A stretch of DNA of 64,000 nt from Cohnella zeiphila (GCF_014212055.1 NZ_JACJVO010000003.1:1-64000); one strand, 5' to 3'; shown: positions 7,953 through 16,723, counted from the first letter of the stretch. The notes: generated from the sequence alone by a model not told the origin. Made by a program: numbers and translations.

Positions 7953-9420
7953 ATGGCTCAGCCATCCGACGGTTATGAAGCTGGTCGCGCTGACGCTGGG
8001 CATCATCCTCTGGGCGGTCGTCCACTTCGACGATACCCAGCCCGCGGCTTCCGTCACTTCCTCGCTGGAGACGAAGACGTTTAGCGCCGTTAAAGTCGAG
8101 ACGTACGGATTGAACGAACGCAATTACGTTCTGAAGAACGCGGCCCCGCAGTCGGTCAAGCTGACGGTTCGCGGAACCCGTTCCGACCTGCTCAAGGCCA
8201 GTACGGAGGATTACCGTCTGCGGGTCGACTTAAGCACCGTGACGGAAGGCCAGCATACGCTGAAAGTGCAGGCGGAGCTGCCGCGCGGCGTCGATCTGGT
8301 ATCGATGACGCCGGATACGATCTCGGTGAACGTGGAAGAGCTTCAGACGAAGGAATTCGAAGTGGCGGTGACGACCAAAGGAACGCCGGCTCAGGGATAT
8401 AAAGCGGGAATCCCGATCCTGCGGCCGACGAACCGCGTTCATGTCACCCTGCCTTCGAGCGAACTGGCCAAGGTCGAATCGGTCGGCGCCAACATCTCGG
8501 TCGAAGGCGAGAGCAAAACGATCAAGAGCAAGAGCGTCAAACTGGCGGCATACGATGCCGACGGCAAGCCGATCCAAGGAGCGGTGCTGGATCCGGCGGT
8601 GCTGGAAGTCGAGGTTCCGATCACGAACCCTTACAAGACGGTTCCGCTCCAGTTCAAGCTGATCGGCCAGATGCCGGCCGGGCTGAGCATCGCCTCGTTC
8701 AAGCCGGAGACCGAGCAGCTTACGATTTACGGTCCGCAGGACGTGCTGGACAAGATTGAGTTCGCCGAGGCGGACGTGGACCTCGGCACGCTGACCAAAT
8801 CGGGGAAAGCGACCGTGCCGATTAAGCAGATCGACTCCATTACGGAGTATTCTCCGACGGAAGTGGCGGTGAACGTCGAAGTCGTGCTGTCCCAGACCCG
8901 TACGATCCAAGGTCTTCCCGTCACGATCGAGGGGCTGGCGGACGGGCTGCACGCGAAGATAACCGATCCGGCGTCGGAGAAAGTGGACATTGTCATGCAG
9001 GGCGCGCCGGCGGTGCTCGATACGCTCCAACCGGGCGACGTGGACGTCGTGGCGGATCTGAGCGGGCGAGGTCCGGGCGTTTACACGGTTCCGATCGTGG
9101 TCAATTCGCCGCGGTTCGTCGACCAAGCGGGCGGCAATACGACGATCACCGTGGAAATCTCCGCGGACGTGCCGGCAAACGGCACTCCGACCGACGGGAG
9201 CGGTCAAACGGACATCGTGCAGGGCGACACGTCCGCGTCCGGAAGCGCCGATACCAAGACGGGAAGCGAGAACGGCGGGACCGTAACGGACCCCGGAACG
9301 GATTCCGATCCGAAGACGGATTCGAATTCGGGTTCGAATTCCGGTGCGAACGCCGGCTCGGGTTCCGCATCGAACGATAATGCCCCATCGGGCAGCGAAC
9401 AACCTCCGCCGTCGGAGTAA
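7945..9420 (+). CDS. cdaR: YbbR-domain regulator of diadenylate cyclase (CdaR)
   Basis: One N-terminal membrane helix (about residues 8-25, VMKLVALTLGIILWAVV) is followed by roughly four YbbR-type beta domains, as in CdaR, which sits outside the membrane and interacts with CdaA. The last 75 or so residues are an odd low-complexity Gly/Ser/Asp/Thr tail with repeated SG, SN and DP steps, ending QPPPSE; B. subtilis CdaR has nothing like it to my knowledge. ATG 7945 is chosen because GAAGGTGA lies 5 nt before it; GTG 7936 is part of that ribosome-binding site. It overlaps the cdaA stop by 8 nt and is followed by glmM. Confidence 0.92.
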   Translation: MDKWLSHPTVMKLVALTLGIILWAVVHFDDTQPAASVTSSLETKTFSAVKVETYGLNERNYVLKNAAPQSVKLTVRGTRSDLLKASTEDYRLRVDLSTVTEGQHTLKVQAELPRGVDLVSMTPDTISVNVEELQTKEFEVAVTTKGTPAQGYKAGIPILRPTNRVHVTLPSSELAKVESVGANISVEGESKTIKSKSVKLAAYDADGKPIQGAVLDPAVLEVEVPITNPYKTVPLQFKLIGQMPAGLSIASFKPETEQLTIYGPQDVLDKIEFAEADVDLGTLTKSGKATVPIKQIDSITEYSPTEVAVNVEVVLSQTRTIQGLPVTIEGLADGLHAKITDPASEKVDIVMQGAPAVLDTLQPGDVDVVADLSGRGPGVYTVPIVVNSPRFVDQAGGNTTITVEISADVPANGTPTDGSGQTDIVQGDTSASGSADTKTGSENGGTVTDPGTDSDPKTDSNSGSNSGANAGSGSASNDNAPSGSEQPPPSE

Positions 9421-9468
9421 TCCGATACGACGGAGGGAGAGTATGCAGTTGAAGGAGCAGTCTATACA

Positions 9469-10809
9469 ATGGGAAAATATTTCGGAACCGATGGCGTCAG
9501 AGGGATCGCGAATCGAGAGTTGACGCCGGAGTTGGCCTATCGAGTCGGCCGCTGCGGCGGTGTCGTGCTGGCAGGCCGCGCGGAGCGGCCGAAGGTTGTC
9601 ATCGGCATGGACACGAGAATTTCCGGTCCCTTGCTGGAGAGTGCGCTGATCGCGGGCCTCTTGTCGATCGGCGCGGACGTCGTCCGGCTGGGCGTCGTCA
9701 CGACGCCGGCCGTAGCGTATTTGACCCGGGAGCTGAAGGCGGATGCCGGAGTCATGATCTCGGCTTCGCACAATCCGGTGGACGATAACGGCATTAAGTT
9801 TTTTGGCGGCGACGGCTTTAAGCTGCTGGACGAGACGGAAGCGGAGATCGAGCGGCTGATGGACGCCGAGACGGATGAGCTTCCTCGTCCGACGGGCGGA
9901 GCGATCGGGACGGTGACGACCGATTCGGAAGCGAAGCATCGTTATGTGGAGTTCCTGAAGACGACGGTGAAGCATCCGCTGGCGGGAATGAAGGTCGTGC
10001 TCGACTGCGCGCACGGCGCCGCGTACGAGCTGGCTCCGGCCGTATTCCGCGAGCTTGGGGCGGAAGTCATCGCACTCGGGGCGGAACCGAACGGGTTGAA
10101 CATCAACGACGGCGTCGGCTCCACGCATCCGGAGATGCTGGCCCGGAAGGTCGTCGAGCTTGGCGCGGATCTGGGGCTGGCCTTCGACGGCGACGCGGAT
10201 CGGCTGATCGCCATTGACGAGAACGGCGACGAGGTCGACGGCGATTATGTCCTGTGTATCTGCGGAGACGCGATGAAGCGGGACGGCCGTCTGAACCAAG
10301 ATACCGTCGTAACGACGGTTATGAGCAACATCGGCTTTTTCAAGGCGGCGGAAAAGATCGGGCTGAAGACGGCGCGGACCGCCGTAGGGGACCGGTACGT
10401 CATGGAAGAGATGGTTCGGGGCGGCTACAACCTGGGCGGGGAACAGTCGGGACACGTTATTTTCCTCGATTATAATACGACCGGAGACGGCATTTTGACC
10501 GCCCTGCAGCTTGCGGACACGCTGAAGGATTCCGGGCGAAAGCTTAGCGAACTGAAGACGCTGATGCGCAAATATCCGCAAGTGCTCGTCAACGTGCGGG
10601 TTGCGGACAAATCCCGCTATCCCGGCAATCCTGCGATCGCGGAAGCGGTCGCCACGGCGGAGAATGCGCTCGGAGACAACGGACGGGTTCTGGTGCGGCC
10701 GTCGGGCACGGAAGCGCTCATCCGCGTTATGGCGGAAGGACCGGACCGTTTCGAGATCGAAAAGCATGTGGAGACGATCGCGGACGTCATTCGCAAGGAA
10801 TTGGTCTAA
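9469..10809 (+). CDS. glmM: Phosphoglucosamine mutase
   Basis: Interconverts glucosamine-6-P and glucosamine-1-P on the way to UDP-GlcNAc. The protein has 446 residues, starts [12 protein letters not shown], carries the active-site phosphoserine loop [17 protein letters not shown] (Ser near residue 100), the metal-binding loop FDGDADRL and the sugar-binding GGEQSGH, and ends with the phosphate-binding [15 protein letters not shown] loop. AAGGAG lies about 11 nt before ATG. It is the third gene of the cdaA operon, ended by a hairpin 13 bp downstream. Confidence 0.97.
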   Translation: MGKYFGTDGVRGIANRELTPELAYRVGRCGGVVLAGRAERPKVVIGMDTRISGPLLESALIAGLLSIGADVVRLGVVTTPAVAYLTRELKADAGVMISASHNPVDDNGIKFFGGDGFKLLDETEAEIERLMDAETDELPRPTGGAIGTVTTDSEAKHRYVEFLKTTVKHPLAGMKVVLDCAHGAAYELAPAVFRELGAEVIALGAEPNGLNINDGVGSTHPEMLARKVVELGADLGLAFDGDADRLIAIDENGDEVDGDYVLCICGDAMKRDGRLNQDTVVTTVMSNIGFFKAAEKIGLKTARTAVGDRYVMEEMVRGGYNLGGEQSGHVIFLDYNTTGDGILTALQLADTLKDSGRKLSELKTLMRKYPQVLVNVRVADKSRYPGNPAIAEAVATAENALGDNGRVLVRPSGTEALIRVMAEGPDRFEIEKHVETIADVIRKELV

Positions 10810-10821
10810 TTTAATCGTAAG

Positions 10822-10849
10822 CCTCCGACATCGAATGGTCGGAGGTTTT
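10822..10849 (+). terminator. Terminator after glmM
   Basis: CCTCCGAC (10822-10829) pairs perfectly with GTCGGAGG (10838-10845), then TTTT. It ends the cdaA-cdaR-glmM operon and makes glmS a separate unit. Confidence 0.9.
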
Positions 10850-10880
10850 GTCATTTCCTCGGAAATAACCGCATCCGCGG

Positions 10881-10909
10881 TTGCAACAGGTCGTGAAAAC
10901 GAATATGAT
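10881..10909 (+). promoter_or_regulatory. SigA-type promoter of glmS
   Basis: TTGCAA (10881-10886) and TATGAT (10904-10909) are 17 bp apart. Transcription would start near 10916, about 46 nt before the ribozyme cleavage site. Confidence 0.75.
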
Positions 10910-10961
10910 AGGAGATAATTCAAAAGAGGAGAGGCAGGGCAGCGTAAACGGAAGCCACATA

Positions 10962-11215
10962 AGCGCCAGAACTTGGCGGCCATTCGTTGGCGGGATCGGA
11001 CGTTAAAGGACCGAGCGATCGGGGAACCGGAACGGGTAAAAGGGTTCCAGGACGCTCACCTTGCAGACGACGGCGATCACGGCTTGAACTGGAGTCAAGT
11101 TGACGAGGTGGAGGTGTTCGGATTGTTCGGCGGGGACCTCCCGGCCCGCATCGGGGCCGACAGCCGGAAGACAAATCGCTCAGGGCGACCGGGCGGACAA
11201 TATTCCGGTACGATG
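10962..11215 (+). ncRNA. glmS ribozyme (glucosamine-6-P-activated, self-cleaving)
   Basis: The 590-bp leader of glmS contains the ribozyme's conserved pieces in order: AGCGCCAGAACTTGGC at the cleavage site (10962 onward), AAGTTGACGAGGTGGAGGT (11097 onward), the GGCGGGGACCTCCCGG hairpin, and AAGACAAATCGCTCAGGGCG (11168 onward). In Bacillus the ribozyme uses glucosamine-6-P as cofactor to cut its own mRNA, which is then degraded, giving feedback control of glmS. Cleavage is expected between A10962 and G10963. The 3' boundary is approximate. Confidence 0.93.
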
Positions 11216-11400
11216 AATAGCCCGAAAGGAATCGGAATGCGCATCGTAGCATTGCGTCACTTTCGGGGGAGAAATTATACAGTCCTATGGGCCGAGCGAG
11301 GCCGCATGCGGACTGGTTGAATATGGTCAATCGCCAGCTGCGGCTTGGCTTCGGACTCCATGGACTCATTTACGAATCCGAAGCGGAGGTCTATTTAAAT

Positions 11401-13233
11401 ATGTGCGGTATCGTTGGATATATTGGAAATCGGCAGTCTCAGTCCATTTTGCTCGAAGGACTGAAAAAGTTGGAATATCGCGGGTACGACTCGGCAGGTA
11501 TCGCGGTTTTTACCGATCAAGGGTTGGAGATTACGAAGACGGTCGGACGGCTGGCCAATCTGGAAGGACGGCTGACGAGCGAGCCGCTGCGCGGAACGGT
11601 CGGGATCGGGCACACGCGCTGGGCGACGCACGGCAAGCCGTCGGATGTGAACTCTCATCCGCATACGGACAACTCGCTTAAGTTTTCGGTCGTCCATAAC
11701 GGCATTATCGAGAATTATCTGGAACTGAAGGAAGAGCTGATGCATCAGGGCCACCGGTTCGTGTCGGAGACGGATACGGAGGTCATCTCGCACCTGATTG
11801 CGGGACTGTACGAAGGGGATATCGTCAAGGCCGTTCAGAAGGCCGTACGCAAGATGCGCGGAGCGTTCGCGCTCGGCGTGCTGACGGAACATGAGCCGGA
11901 CCGTCTGGTGGCGGTTCGCTATGCCAGCCCGCTCATCATCGGCATCGGCAACGGGGAGAAGTTCATCGCTTCGGACATCCCGGCGATTCTGGAGCATACG
12001 CGCGACATCTACATCCTGAACGACGGAGAGATGGCGGTGCTGACGCGGGACGGCGTCGAATTGATGACGATCGAAGGGAACTTCATTTCGAAGGATGTAT
12101 TCCACGTCGATTGGGATTTGATGACGGCGGAAAAAGGCGGCTACGATCACTTCATGCTCAAAGAAATCTACGAGCAGCCGAAGGCGTACCGCGACACGAT
12201 GCGCGGCCGAGTGAGCGAGGACGGAAAGTCCGTCACGCTGAGCGAGCTGTCCATGACGCCGGAACAGATTCGAGCCTTCCGCCGCGTTCATATCGTCGCT
12301 TGCGGAACCGCGATGCACGCCGGCATGGTCGGCAAAACGATCATCGAGCAGCTTGCCCGCCTTCCGGTCGAGACCGACGTCGCTTCGGAGTACCGTTATC
12401 GCTCGCCGATCATTACGCCGGATACGCTCGTCATCGTCGTCAGCCAGTCCGGCGAGACGGCCGACACGCTGGCCGCCTTGCGCGAAGCGAAGCGCTGCGG
12501 CGCCCGGGTTCTGGCGATCACCAACGTGGTCGGCAGCTCGGTAGCCCGCGAGGCGGACGACACGATCGTCACGCTGGCCGGTCCCGAGATCGCCGTTGCT
12601 TCGACGAAGGCGTATACCTCGCAGCTTATTGCTTTTTACTTGTTCGGGCTGTATCTGGCCCAGACGCTGGGTACGCGGGACGAAGCGTTCGTGGCCAACA
12701 TGCTGGCGGCCATGCAGGCGCTGCCGGAGCAGGTCGAGAGGATTCTGGCCCAGGCGGAGACGATCAAGGAGATCGCCGATGCCATCGCGCACAATCGCAG
12801 CCTGTTCTTCATCGGGCGCGGCGTGGACTATGCCGTGGCGCTGGAAGGATCGCTCAAGCTGAAGGAGATCTCGTACATCCATTCCGAAGCGTATGCGGCC
12901 GGCGAGCTGAAGCACGGAACGCTGGCGCTGATCGAGGAAGGCGTGCCGGTCATCGCCTTGCTGACGCAGGAAGAGCTGTTCGAGAAAACGATTAGCAACA
13001 TTAAAGAAACGAAAGCACGCGGAGCGAACGTGCTCGGCATCTACAACGAAGGCCAGGAAGCCGAAGTCGCCAAGTCGGTCGACAGCCAGTTCGCCATCCC
13101 GCGCACGCTCCCGCTGCTGACGCCGGCCCTGTCCGTCGTGCCGCTTCAACTGCTTTCCTATTACGCCTCGCTGGCGCTGGGCCACGACGTGGATAAACCG
13201 CGGAATCTGGCGAAGAGCGTGACGGTGGAGTAA
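11401..13233 (+). CDS. glmS: Glutamine-fructose-6-phosphate aminotransferase
   Basis: First enzyme of hexosamine synthesis: fructose-6-P plus glutamine gives glucosamine-6-P. It has 610 residues. ATG 11401 is the start because the next codon is the catalytic Cys of the N-terminal amidotransferase (MCGIVGYIGNR); earlier in-frame starts would block that residue. The glutaminase domain includes TRWATHG and HNGIIENY. Two SIS isomerase domains follow (VACGTAMHAG, SQSGETADTLAAL, STKAYTSQ, GELKHGTLALIE), and the C-terminus DKPRNLAKSVTVE is the family signature. Expression is governed by the ribozyme in its leader. Confidence 0.98.
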   Translation: MCGIVGYIGNRQSQSILLEGLKKLEYRGYDSAGIAVFTDQGLEITKTVGRLANLEGRLTSEPLRGTVGIGHTRWATHGKPSDVNSHPHTDNSLKFSVVHNGIIENYLELKEELMHQGHRFVSETDTEVISHLIAGLYEGDIVKAVQKAVRKMRGAFALGVLTEHEPDRLVAVRYASPLIIGIGNGEKFIASDIPAILEHTRDIYILNDGEMAVLTRDGVELMTIEGNFISKDVFHVDWDLMTAEKGGYDHFMLKEIYEQPKAYRDTMRGRVSEDGKSVTLSELSMTPEQIRAFRRVHIVACGTAMHAGMVGKTIIEQLARLPVETDVASEYRYRSPIITPDTLVIVVSQSGETADTLAALREAKRCGARVLAITNVVGSSVAREADDTIVTLAGPEIAVASTKAYTSQLIAFYLFGLYLAQTLGTRDEAFVANMLAAMQALPEQVERILAQAETIKEIADAIAHNRSLFFIGRGVDYAVALEGSLKLKEISYIHSEAYAAGELKHGTLALIEEGVPVIALLTQEELFEKTISNIKETKARGANVLGIYNEGQEAEVAKSVDSQFAIPRTLPLLTPALSVVPLQLLSYYASLALGHDVDKPRNLAKSVTVE

Positions 13234-13296
13234 AGGCGGACGGGTGAACCGAGCGAATGAATGTAACTAAAAGATAAATACTGTAACTAATCCATT

Positions 13297-13328
13297 AGGT
13301 TGTTCTGATATTCAGAACAACCTTTTTT
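13297..13328 (+). terminator. Terminator after glmS
   Basis: A 12-bp perfect stem (AGGTTGTTCTGA with TCAGAACAACCT) is followed by six T. Confidence 0.92.
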
Positions 13329-13563
13329 ATTTTGATTGGTCACTGAGATTGTAGTAAATAAATTTATTGAGCGGCGGTGTTCATGTCTAATAATGCGGCG
13401 TAAATGGCTTTTTAAAGGCCTCAGCCAGAAGAGATCGGCTGGCTTTGTTCAACTAAACCGGGCAGGCTCCATTGGAGCGGCAACTGGCTGCTTAGTAAAA
13501 TAAAGTGTTTTGATCCCTGTCTCAGAAATGGGGGTCAGTCCCGTGAAACTCATGCAGCTGCTA
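13329..13563. other. AT-rich intergenic DNA at island edge
   Basis: No gene is supported. A short hairpin (CAGCCAG/CTGGCTG near 13420-13450) is present. Base composition turns clearly AT-richer here than in the upstream core genes, marking the left edge of the accessory stretch that reaches about 16.7 kb. Confidence 0.45.
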
Positions 13564-14625
13564 TTAGTACAAAACATTAGCTGATTCTGAAGTAAACGGT
13601 ATTAACTCGTTCCATCGGCCATCGCGAAGCTTGACTGCCCAAGCGGGATCAGCGAGCAAGGGTCTCCCTACGGATACCAAATCAAATTCCTCCTGGGCCA
13701 GTCTCTCCATCAGTTTGTCGATGCTGGAGATCTCTGCCCCTGAGCCTTTTCCTCCACCTAAGTAAGTCATGACGTCACTATCCAGCCCAACCGAGCCAAC
13801 CGTTATGGTAGGTTTGCCAGTCAGCTTCTTGACCCAACCTGCCAGATTCAGATCAGAACCGTCAAATTCGGGCTCCCAGAAGCGGCGGGTGGAGCAGTGG
13901 AATACGTCCACACCGGCTCTAACCAGCGGGGTGAGAAATTGAGCGAGTTGCTCGGGCGTCTCAGCCAGCTTGGCCGTAAAATCGGATGTTTTCCATTGCG
14001 ACAGTCTCAGCACGATCGGAAAATCCGGTCCGACGGCCCGGCGGCAAGCCTCAATTAACTCTACAGCAAACTGTGTCCGCGCTACGATATCGCCGCCATA
14101 ACGGTCAGTGCGCTGATTCGTTTTTTTCCAGAAAAATTGATCGAGCAGGAATCCATGTGCTCCTTGGATTTCAATACCGTCAAAACCGAGCCGTTGGGCA
14201 TCGGCTGCCGCCTGCGCGAACGCTTCGATCATTTTCGTAATCTCCGCTTCCGTAAGCTCTGTCACGTTACGGTTTGGATCTGTGCTGCCCGCATGGAATA
14301 ATTGCGGAATAATCTTACCTTGCGCTGCATGAACTTCTTCCACAACTTTTGACCACCCAAGCAGTGCTTTTTCCCCATAAAAGTGCGGCAAATTGACGCC
14401 AGGTTGCTGATGAGCATCCGGATGGTTCACAACCGTTCCCTCCGTCACAATAAGACCTACACCATTCTCGGCCCTGCGCCGATAATAGGCAGCGACATCC
14501 GAACCTGGAACGCCCTCAGGGGAAAAAGCGCGTGTCATCGGAGCCATCACGATGCGGCTTTGCAGTGTCATATTTCCTACGACAACAGGTTTAAACAATT
14601 CCTGAACTGATTGAGTTGTATTCAT
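13564..14625 (-). CDS. Old-yellow-enzyme family ene reductase (NADH:flavin oxidoreductase)
   Basis: This 353-residue FMN-dependent TIM-barrel enzyme is of the NemA/YqjM type and reduces alkenes conjugated to carbonyl, nitro or maleimide groups using NAD(P)H. Visible features are LFKPVVVGNMTLQSRIVMAPMTR near the N-terminus, GFDGIEIQGAHGFLLDQFF (about 150-170), QRTDRYGG, and the C-terminal phosphate-binding SVGRPLLADPAWA. ATG 14625 is chosen because GGAGGG lies about 6 nt upstream. A minus-strand promoter and a candidate HxlR operator lie upstream, and an HxlR regulator is the neighbour, so it is probably an electrophile- or quinone-inducible detoxification gene. Confidence 0.9.
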   Translation of the reverse strand: MNTTQSVQELFKPVVVGNMTLQSRIVMAPMTRAFSPEGVPGSDVAAYYRRRAENGVGLIVTEGTVVNHPDAHQQPGVNLPHFYGEKALLGWSKVVEEVHAAQGKIIPQLFHAGSTDPNRNVTELTEAEITKMIEAFAQAAADAQRLGFDGIEIQGAHGFLLDQFFWKKTNQRTDRYGGDIVARTQFAVELIEACRRAVGPDFPIVLRLSQWKTSDFTAKLAETPEQLAQFLTPLVRAGVDVFHCSTRRFWEPEFDGSDLNLAGWVKKLTGKPTITVGSVGLDSDVMTYLGGGKGSGAEISSIDKLMERLAQEEFDLVSVGRPLLADPAWAVKLRDGRWNELIPFTSESANVLY

Positions 14626-14779
14626 GATTCCCTCCAACAATGTGGTATTTTGTGAAATCTTTTTCATATCGCTGTGTCCTATTTCAATTGGAGCTCATTA
14701 AGGGGGGCGATGATGTACAGCACAATTGCCATGATTCAAACTTCCCTTCTGTAATTAAAATAATTAACTTCCTGGACCA

Positions 14780-14808
14780 ATCATATAATACATACTTAAT
14801 TATCGTAA
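14780..14808 (-). promoter_or_regulatory. Putative promoter of the ene-reductase gene
   Basis: On the minus strand TTACGA (14803-14808) and TATGAT (14780-14785) stand 17 bp apart, about 155 bp before the ATG. The -10 matches well and the -35 is moderate. Confidence 0.5.
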
Positions 14809-14828
14809 GTAGAAACAATAATGTGGTA

Positions 14829-14848
14829 TAGTATCAAAAAAGGTACTA
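14829..14848. promoter_or_regulatory. Candidate HxlR operator 1
   Basis: TAGTATCAAAAAAGGTACTA: five-base arms TAGTA and TACTA are 10 bp apart. It lies just upstream of the predicted ene-reductase promoter. A second site with the same arms and spacing overlaps the hxlR promoter at 15352-15371. Shared architecture at both ends of the small cluster suggests the linked HxlR binds both. Confidence 0.5.
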
Positions 14849-14880
14849 ACCGAGATGGATTTCGGGAGGAACGATAGTAC

Positions 14881-14910
14881 AAAAAACCGCCCAGTCTCAC
14901 GGGGCGGCTT
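14881..14910 (-). terminator. Terminator of hxlR
   Basis: Read on the minus strand, CCGCCCC and GGGCGG form a hairpin followed by a run of six T (A run at 14881-14886 on the plus strand). Confidence 0.75.
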
Positions 14911-14958
14911 TAATGTGGTCATTATCAACAATCTAAAGAAATGGGCGCAAGTAATTTA

Positions 14959-15336
14959 TTACTCCGCTTTTACTAACATATCCCTTTTGTTTGCATTCTC
15001 CTGGTTGTACCTCAACCCCCAGTCTCTCATGAGATCAATGATTGGTTCTAAGGTACGACCGAACTCCGTTAACGAATATTCAACCCTTGGCGGAACCTCT
15101 TTATAAACCTCCCTGTGTACTACCCCGCCATCTTCTAATTCACGAAGCTGAAGGGTCAACATTCGCTGTGTGATATCCGGCATTAACCTGCGAAATTCAT
15201 TAAAGCGCCTTGTCCCCGATAGTAAATGATATAAAATAATGCCCTTCCATTTGCCTCCAATCACTTCTAATGTGGTTTCTACCGGACATCCGCGGGGGTC
15301 GGGACAAGATGGATACTCCGTATTGATGCTTTTCAT
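14959..15336 (-). CDS. HxlR-family winged-helix regulator
   Basis: 125 residues with the HxlR signature: [23 protein letters not shown] near the N-terminus, the recognition segment [20 protein letters not shown] (about 55-75), and the wing [20 protein letters not shown]. Cys11 and Cys17 ([11 protein letters not shown]) resemble the redox-sensing N-terminal cysteine of YodB/HypR-type members that respond to quinones and diamide. It is flanked by an ene reductase and the remains of a zinc-type dehydrogenase, typical targets of such regulators. GGAGG precedes ATG 15336. Its promoter overlaps a candidate operator, suggesting autorepression. Confidence 0.88.
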   Translation of the reverse strand: MKSINTEYPSCPDPRGCPVETTLEVIGGKWKGIILYHLLSGTRRFNEFRRLMPDITQRMLTLQLRELEDGGVVHREVYKEVPPRVEYSLTEFGRTLEPIIDLMRDWGLRYNQENANKRDMLVKAE

Positions 15337-15351
15337 TTATATGCCTCCATT

Positions 15352-15371
15352 TAGTATAAGAAAGTACACTA
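15352..15371. promoter_or_regulatory. Candidate HxlR operator 2 over the hxlR promoter
   Basis: TAGTATAAGAAAGTACACTA has arms TAGTA and CACTA separated by 10 bp. It covers the -10 (TATACT, minus strand) and part of the spacer of a promoter whose -35 is TTTTGT at 17 bp, so binding would block hxlR transcription. A further perfect dyad, TACTT-ACACA-AAGTA, lies at 15389-15403 on the side of the dehydrogenase scar. Confidence 0.5.
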
Positions 15372-15508
15372 TACAACAAAATTGTGCGTACTTACACAAA
15401 GTAACTAACCGCATTATTATAGCAGAAGTCCGAACATAACGGTAACCAACACCCCTTTTTATACCGTTAAACAACTCTAAAAAACTAGACGAGAGGATGA
15501 AATGCACT

Positions 15509-15608
15509 ATGGAAACAATGAAGGCTGTTGGCTTGCATCGTTATTTGCCTATTGAAAACCCAGAGCTGGCCTAGAGTCATTGGTAAAATTGCCATTGAAA
15601 ATTGTTAA
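15509..15608 (+). pseudogene. Internally deleted zinc-type alcohol dehydrogenase (scar)
   Basis: ATG 15509 opens METMKAVGLHRYLPIENPEL, the N-terminus of zinc-type alcohol dehydrogenase-like/quinone oxidoreductases, and reaches a TAG after 21 codons. Directly overlapping, in another frame, AGA GTC ATT GGT AAA ATT GCC ATT GAA AAT TGT TAA reads RVIGKIAIENC-stop, the usual C-terminus (GR-x-GK-I-V-I-x-N) of the same family. The start and end of a roughly 1-kb gene are thus joined with the middle missing. The fragment keeps its spacing from the HxlR cluster, whose target the intact gene probably was. Confidence 0.7.
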
Positions 15609-15663
15609 TGCAATCAAAAACGATATCAGAAATTCCAAACCCTACTAAAAGGAAGTGCATATC

Positions 15664-16326
15664 GTGAACCTGATTCAACTATCGGAACATGTATATAAAT
15701 GCGAATCTGTAGTCACTGAACCTATCCGCATCCCCGTTAATACTTGGTTAATTAAAGACCAAGATGATGTTTATATCATCGATACAGGTCTAGAAGGATT
15801 AGTAGATGCTCAAATGAGGGCAGCCACGGCTATTGGTACTCCCAAAGCAATTTTCCTTACTCATGGCCACAGCGATCATATTCAAGGTGCTGCGAAGTGG
15901 TTAGAGAAGTTTAACATTCCTATTTATGCCCATCAGAAAGAACTTATTTATATCAATGGAGAAGCACCCTATCCGAACTTCAATACCCTTGAAAATACAG
16001 GGGTAGCCAATAGGGTTCTGCCATTAACGGAGCAAACAATTGCCCACCTGCCTATCCAGTACTATCTAACACCTGGGCACTCTCCTGGGCATGTCATCTA
16101 TCATCATGCAACGGACAATGTACTTTTAACAGGAGATCTCTTCATTACAAGTAAGGAGGAATTACATCCACCCATTAGAAGTTTTAGCATTGACGTCAAC
16201 GAGAACATCGATAGCGCCGCAATTATTGATGAAATTAAACCCACACTACTCAGCTCTTCGCATGGACAAGAACTTCTGTACAATGATGAATTGTATACAA
16301 ATCATGTGATACGTTATCGAGATTGA
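15664..16326 (+). CDS. MBL-fold metallo-hydrolase
   Basis: 220 residues of the metallo-beta-lactamase fold: the zinc motif HGHSDH at about residues 67-72, a second metal His in TPGHSPGHVIY, the bridging Asp in LLTGDLFI, and a final His in SSSHGQE. The family includes glyoxalase II-like thioester hydrolases, lactonases and others, so the substrate is unknown. I prefer GTG 15664 because AAAAGGAAG lies about 8 nt before it; GTG 15655 overlaps that site. It belongs to the AT-rich island and lies directly after the dehydrogenase scar on the same strand. Confidence 0.85.
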   Translation: MNLIQLSEHVYKCESVVTEPIRIPVNTWLIKDQDDVYIIDTGLEGLVDAQMRAATAIGTPKAIFLTHGHSDHIQGAAKWLEKFNIPIYAHQKELIYINGEAPYPNFNTLENTGVANRVLPLTEQTIAHLPIQYYLTPGHSPGHVIYHHATDNVLLTGDLFITSKEELHPPIRSFSIDVNENIDSAAIIDEIKPTLLSSSHGQELLYNDELYTNHVIRYRD

Positions 16327-16342
16327 AAGTCTATTCAGCGAT

Positions 16343-16425
16343 GGCGATTCTAAAAAAGTGTGTATGCTTCCAAAGAAAAGGCCATTTCAATTCAATGGCA
16401 AGCGGATATACTGGAAGCAGATGCG
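16343..16425. repeat. 83-bp element, copy A
   Basis: This stretch aligns without gaps to 19109-19191; I count 71 of 83 identical bases. It begins GGCGATTCTAAAAAAGTGTG and ends TACTGGAAGCAGATGCG. Copy B stands directly upstream of the sugar-binding lipoprotein gene, so the element probably carries its promoter or operator; copy A lies 300 bp before the AraC-type gene and is followed by a terminator rather than a gene. Confidence 0.8.
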
Positions 16426-16454
16426 AAAGGAAAAAACGGCTAGGAGTATCTAAT

Positions 16455-16494
16455 ACGAAGAGCAGCTGCATTAGTGCGGGTGCTCTTCGTTTGT
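16455..16494 (+). terminator. Terminator downstream of element copy A
   Basis: ACGAAGAGCA (16455-16464) pairs perfectly with TGCTCTTCGT (16481-16490), then TTGTT. The T tract is short, so strength is uncertain. Confidence 0.6.
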
Positions 16495-16723
16495 TGGGAG
16501 CGTGGCACTGGAATCAAAATTTCCAGGCGCCAGGTCTAAACCCACCGCTTTAGCCGGTCAGATTCCAGCACTTTGATAGTGCTGTGGGCATATCTAACAT
16601 AGAGATAGAGGTGAGTAGTGTGCTCGACTACCAGACAGGCGGACAGTCTGAGTATAAGATGGGTACAATTTTGACGCTTAAACAGCATGTAGGTCGTGAG
16701 CCCGGATTAAAGGTGGTCAACCG
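16495..16723. other. Leader region of the AraC-type regulator
   Basis: About 230 bp without a supported gene. It includes a short hairpin (CAGCACT/AGTGCTG near 16568-16585). The phrase AAACCCACCGCTTTAGC (about 16538) recalls the right ends of IS200/IS605 elements, but no transposase or TnpB gene is present, so it is at most debris. A promoter for the next gene should lie here but none is convincing. Confidence 0.3.

Noticed and set aside
8230..10983. A 917-codon minus-strand frame across cdaR and glmM
   Set aside because: Shadow of two well-supported genes; Arg-rich, with no ribosome-binding site or recognisable domain.
16495..16723. IS200/IS605 right end or TnpB guide-RNA region
   Set aside because: Only one short phrase (AAACCCACCGCTTTAGC) resembles such ends; no transposase, TnpB or paired hairpin ends are present.
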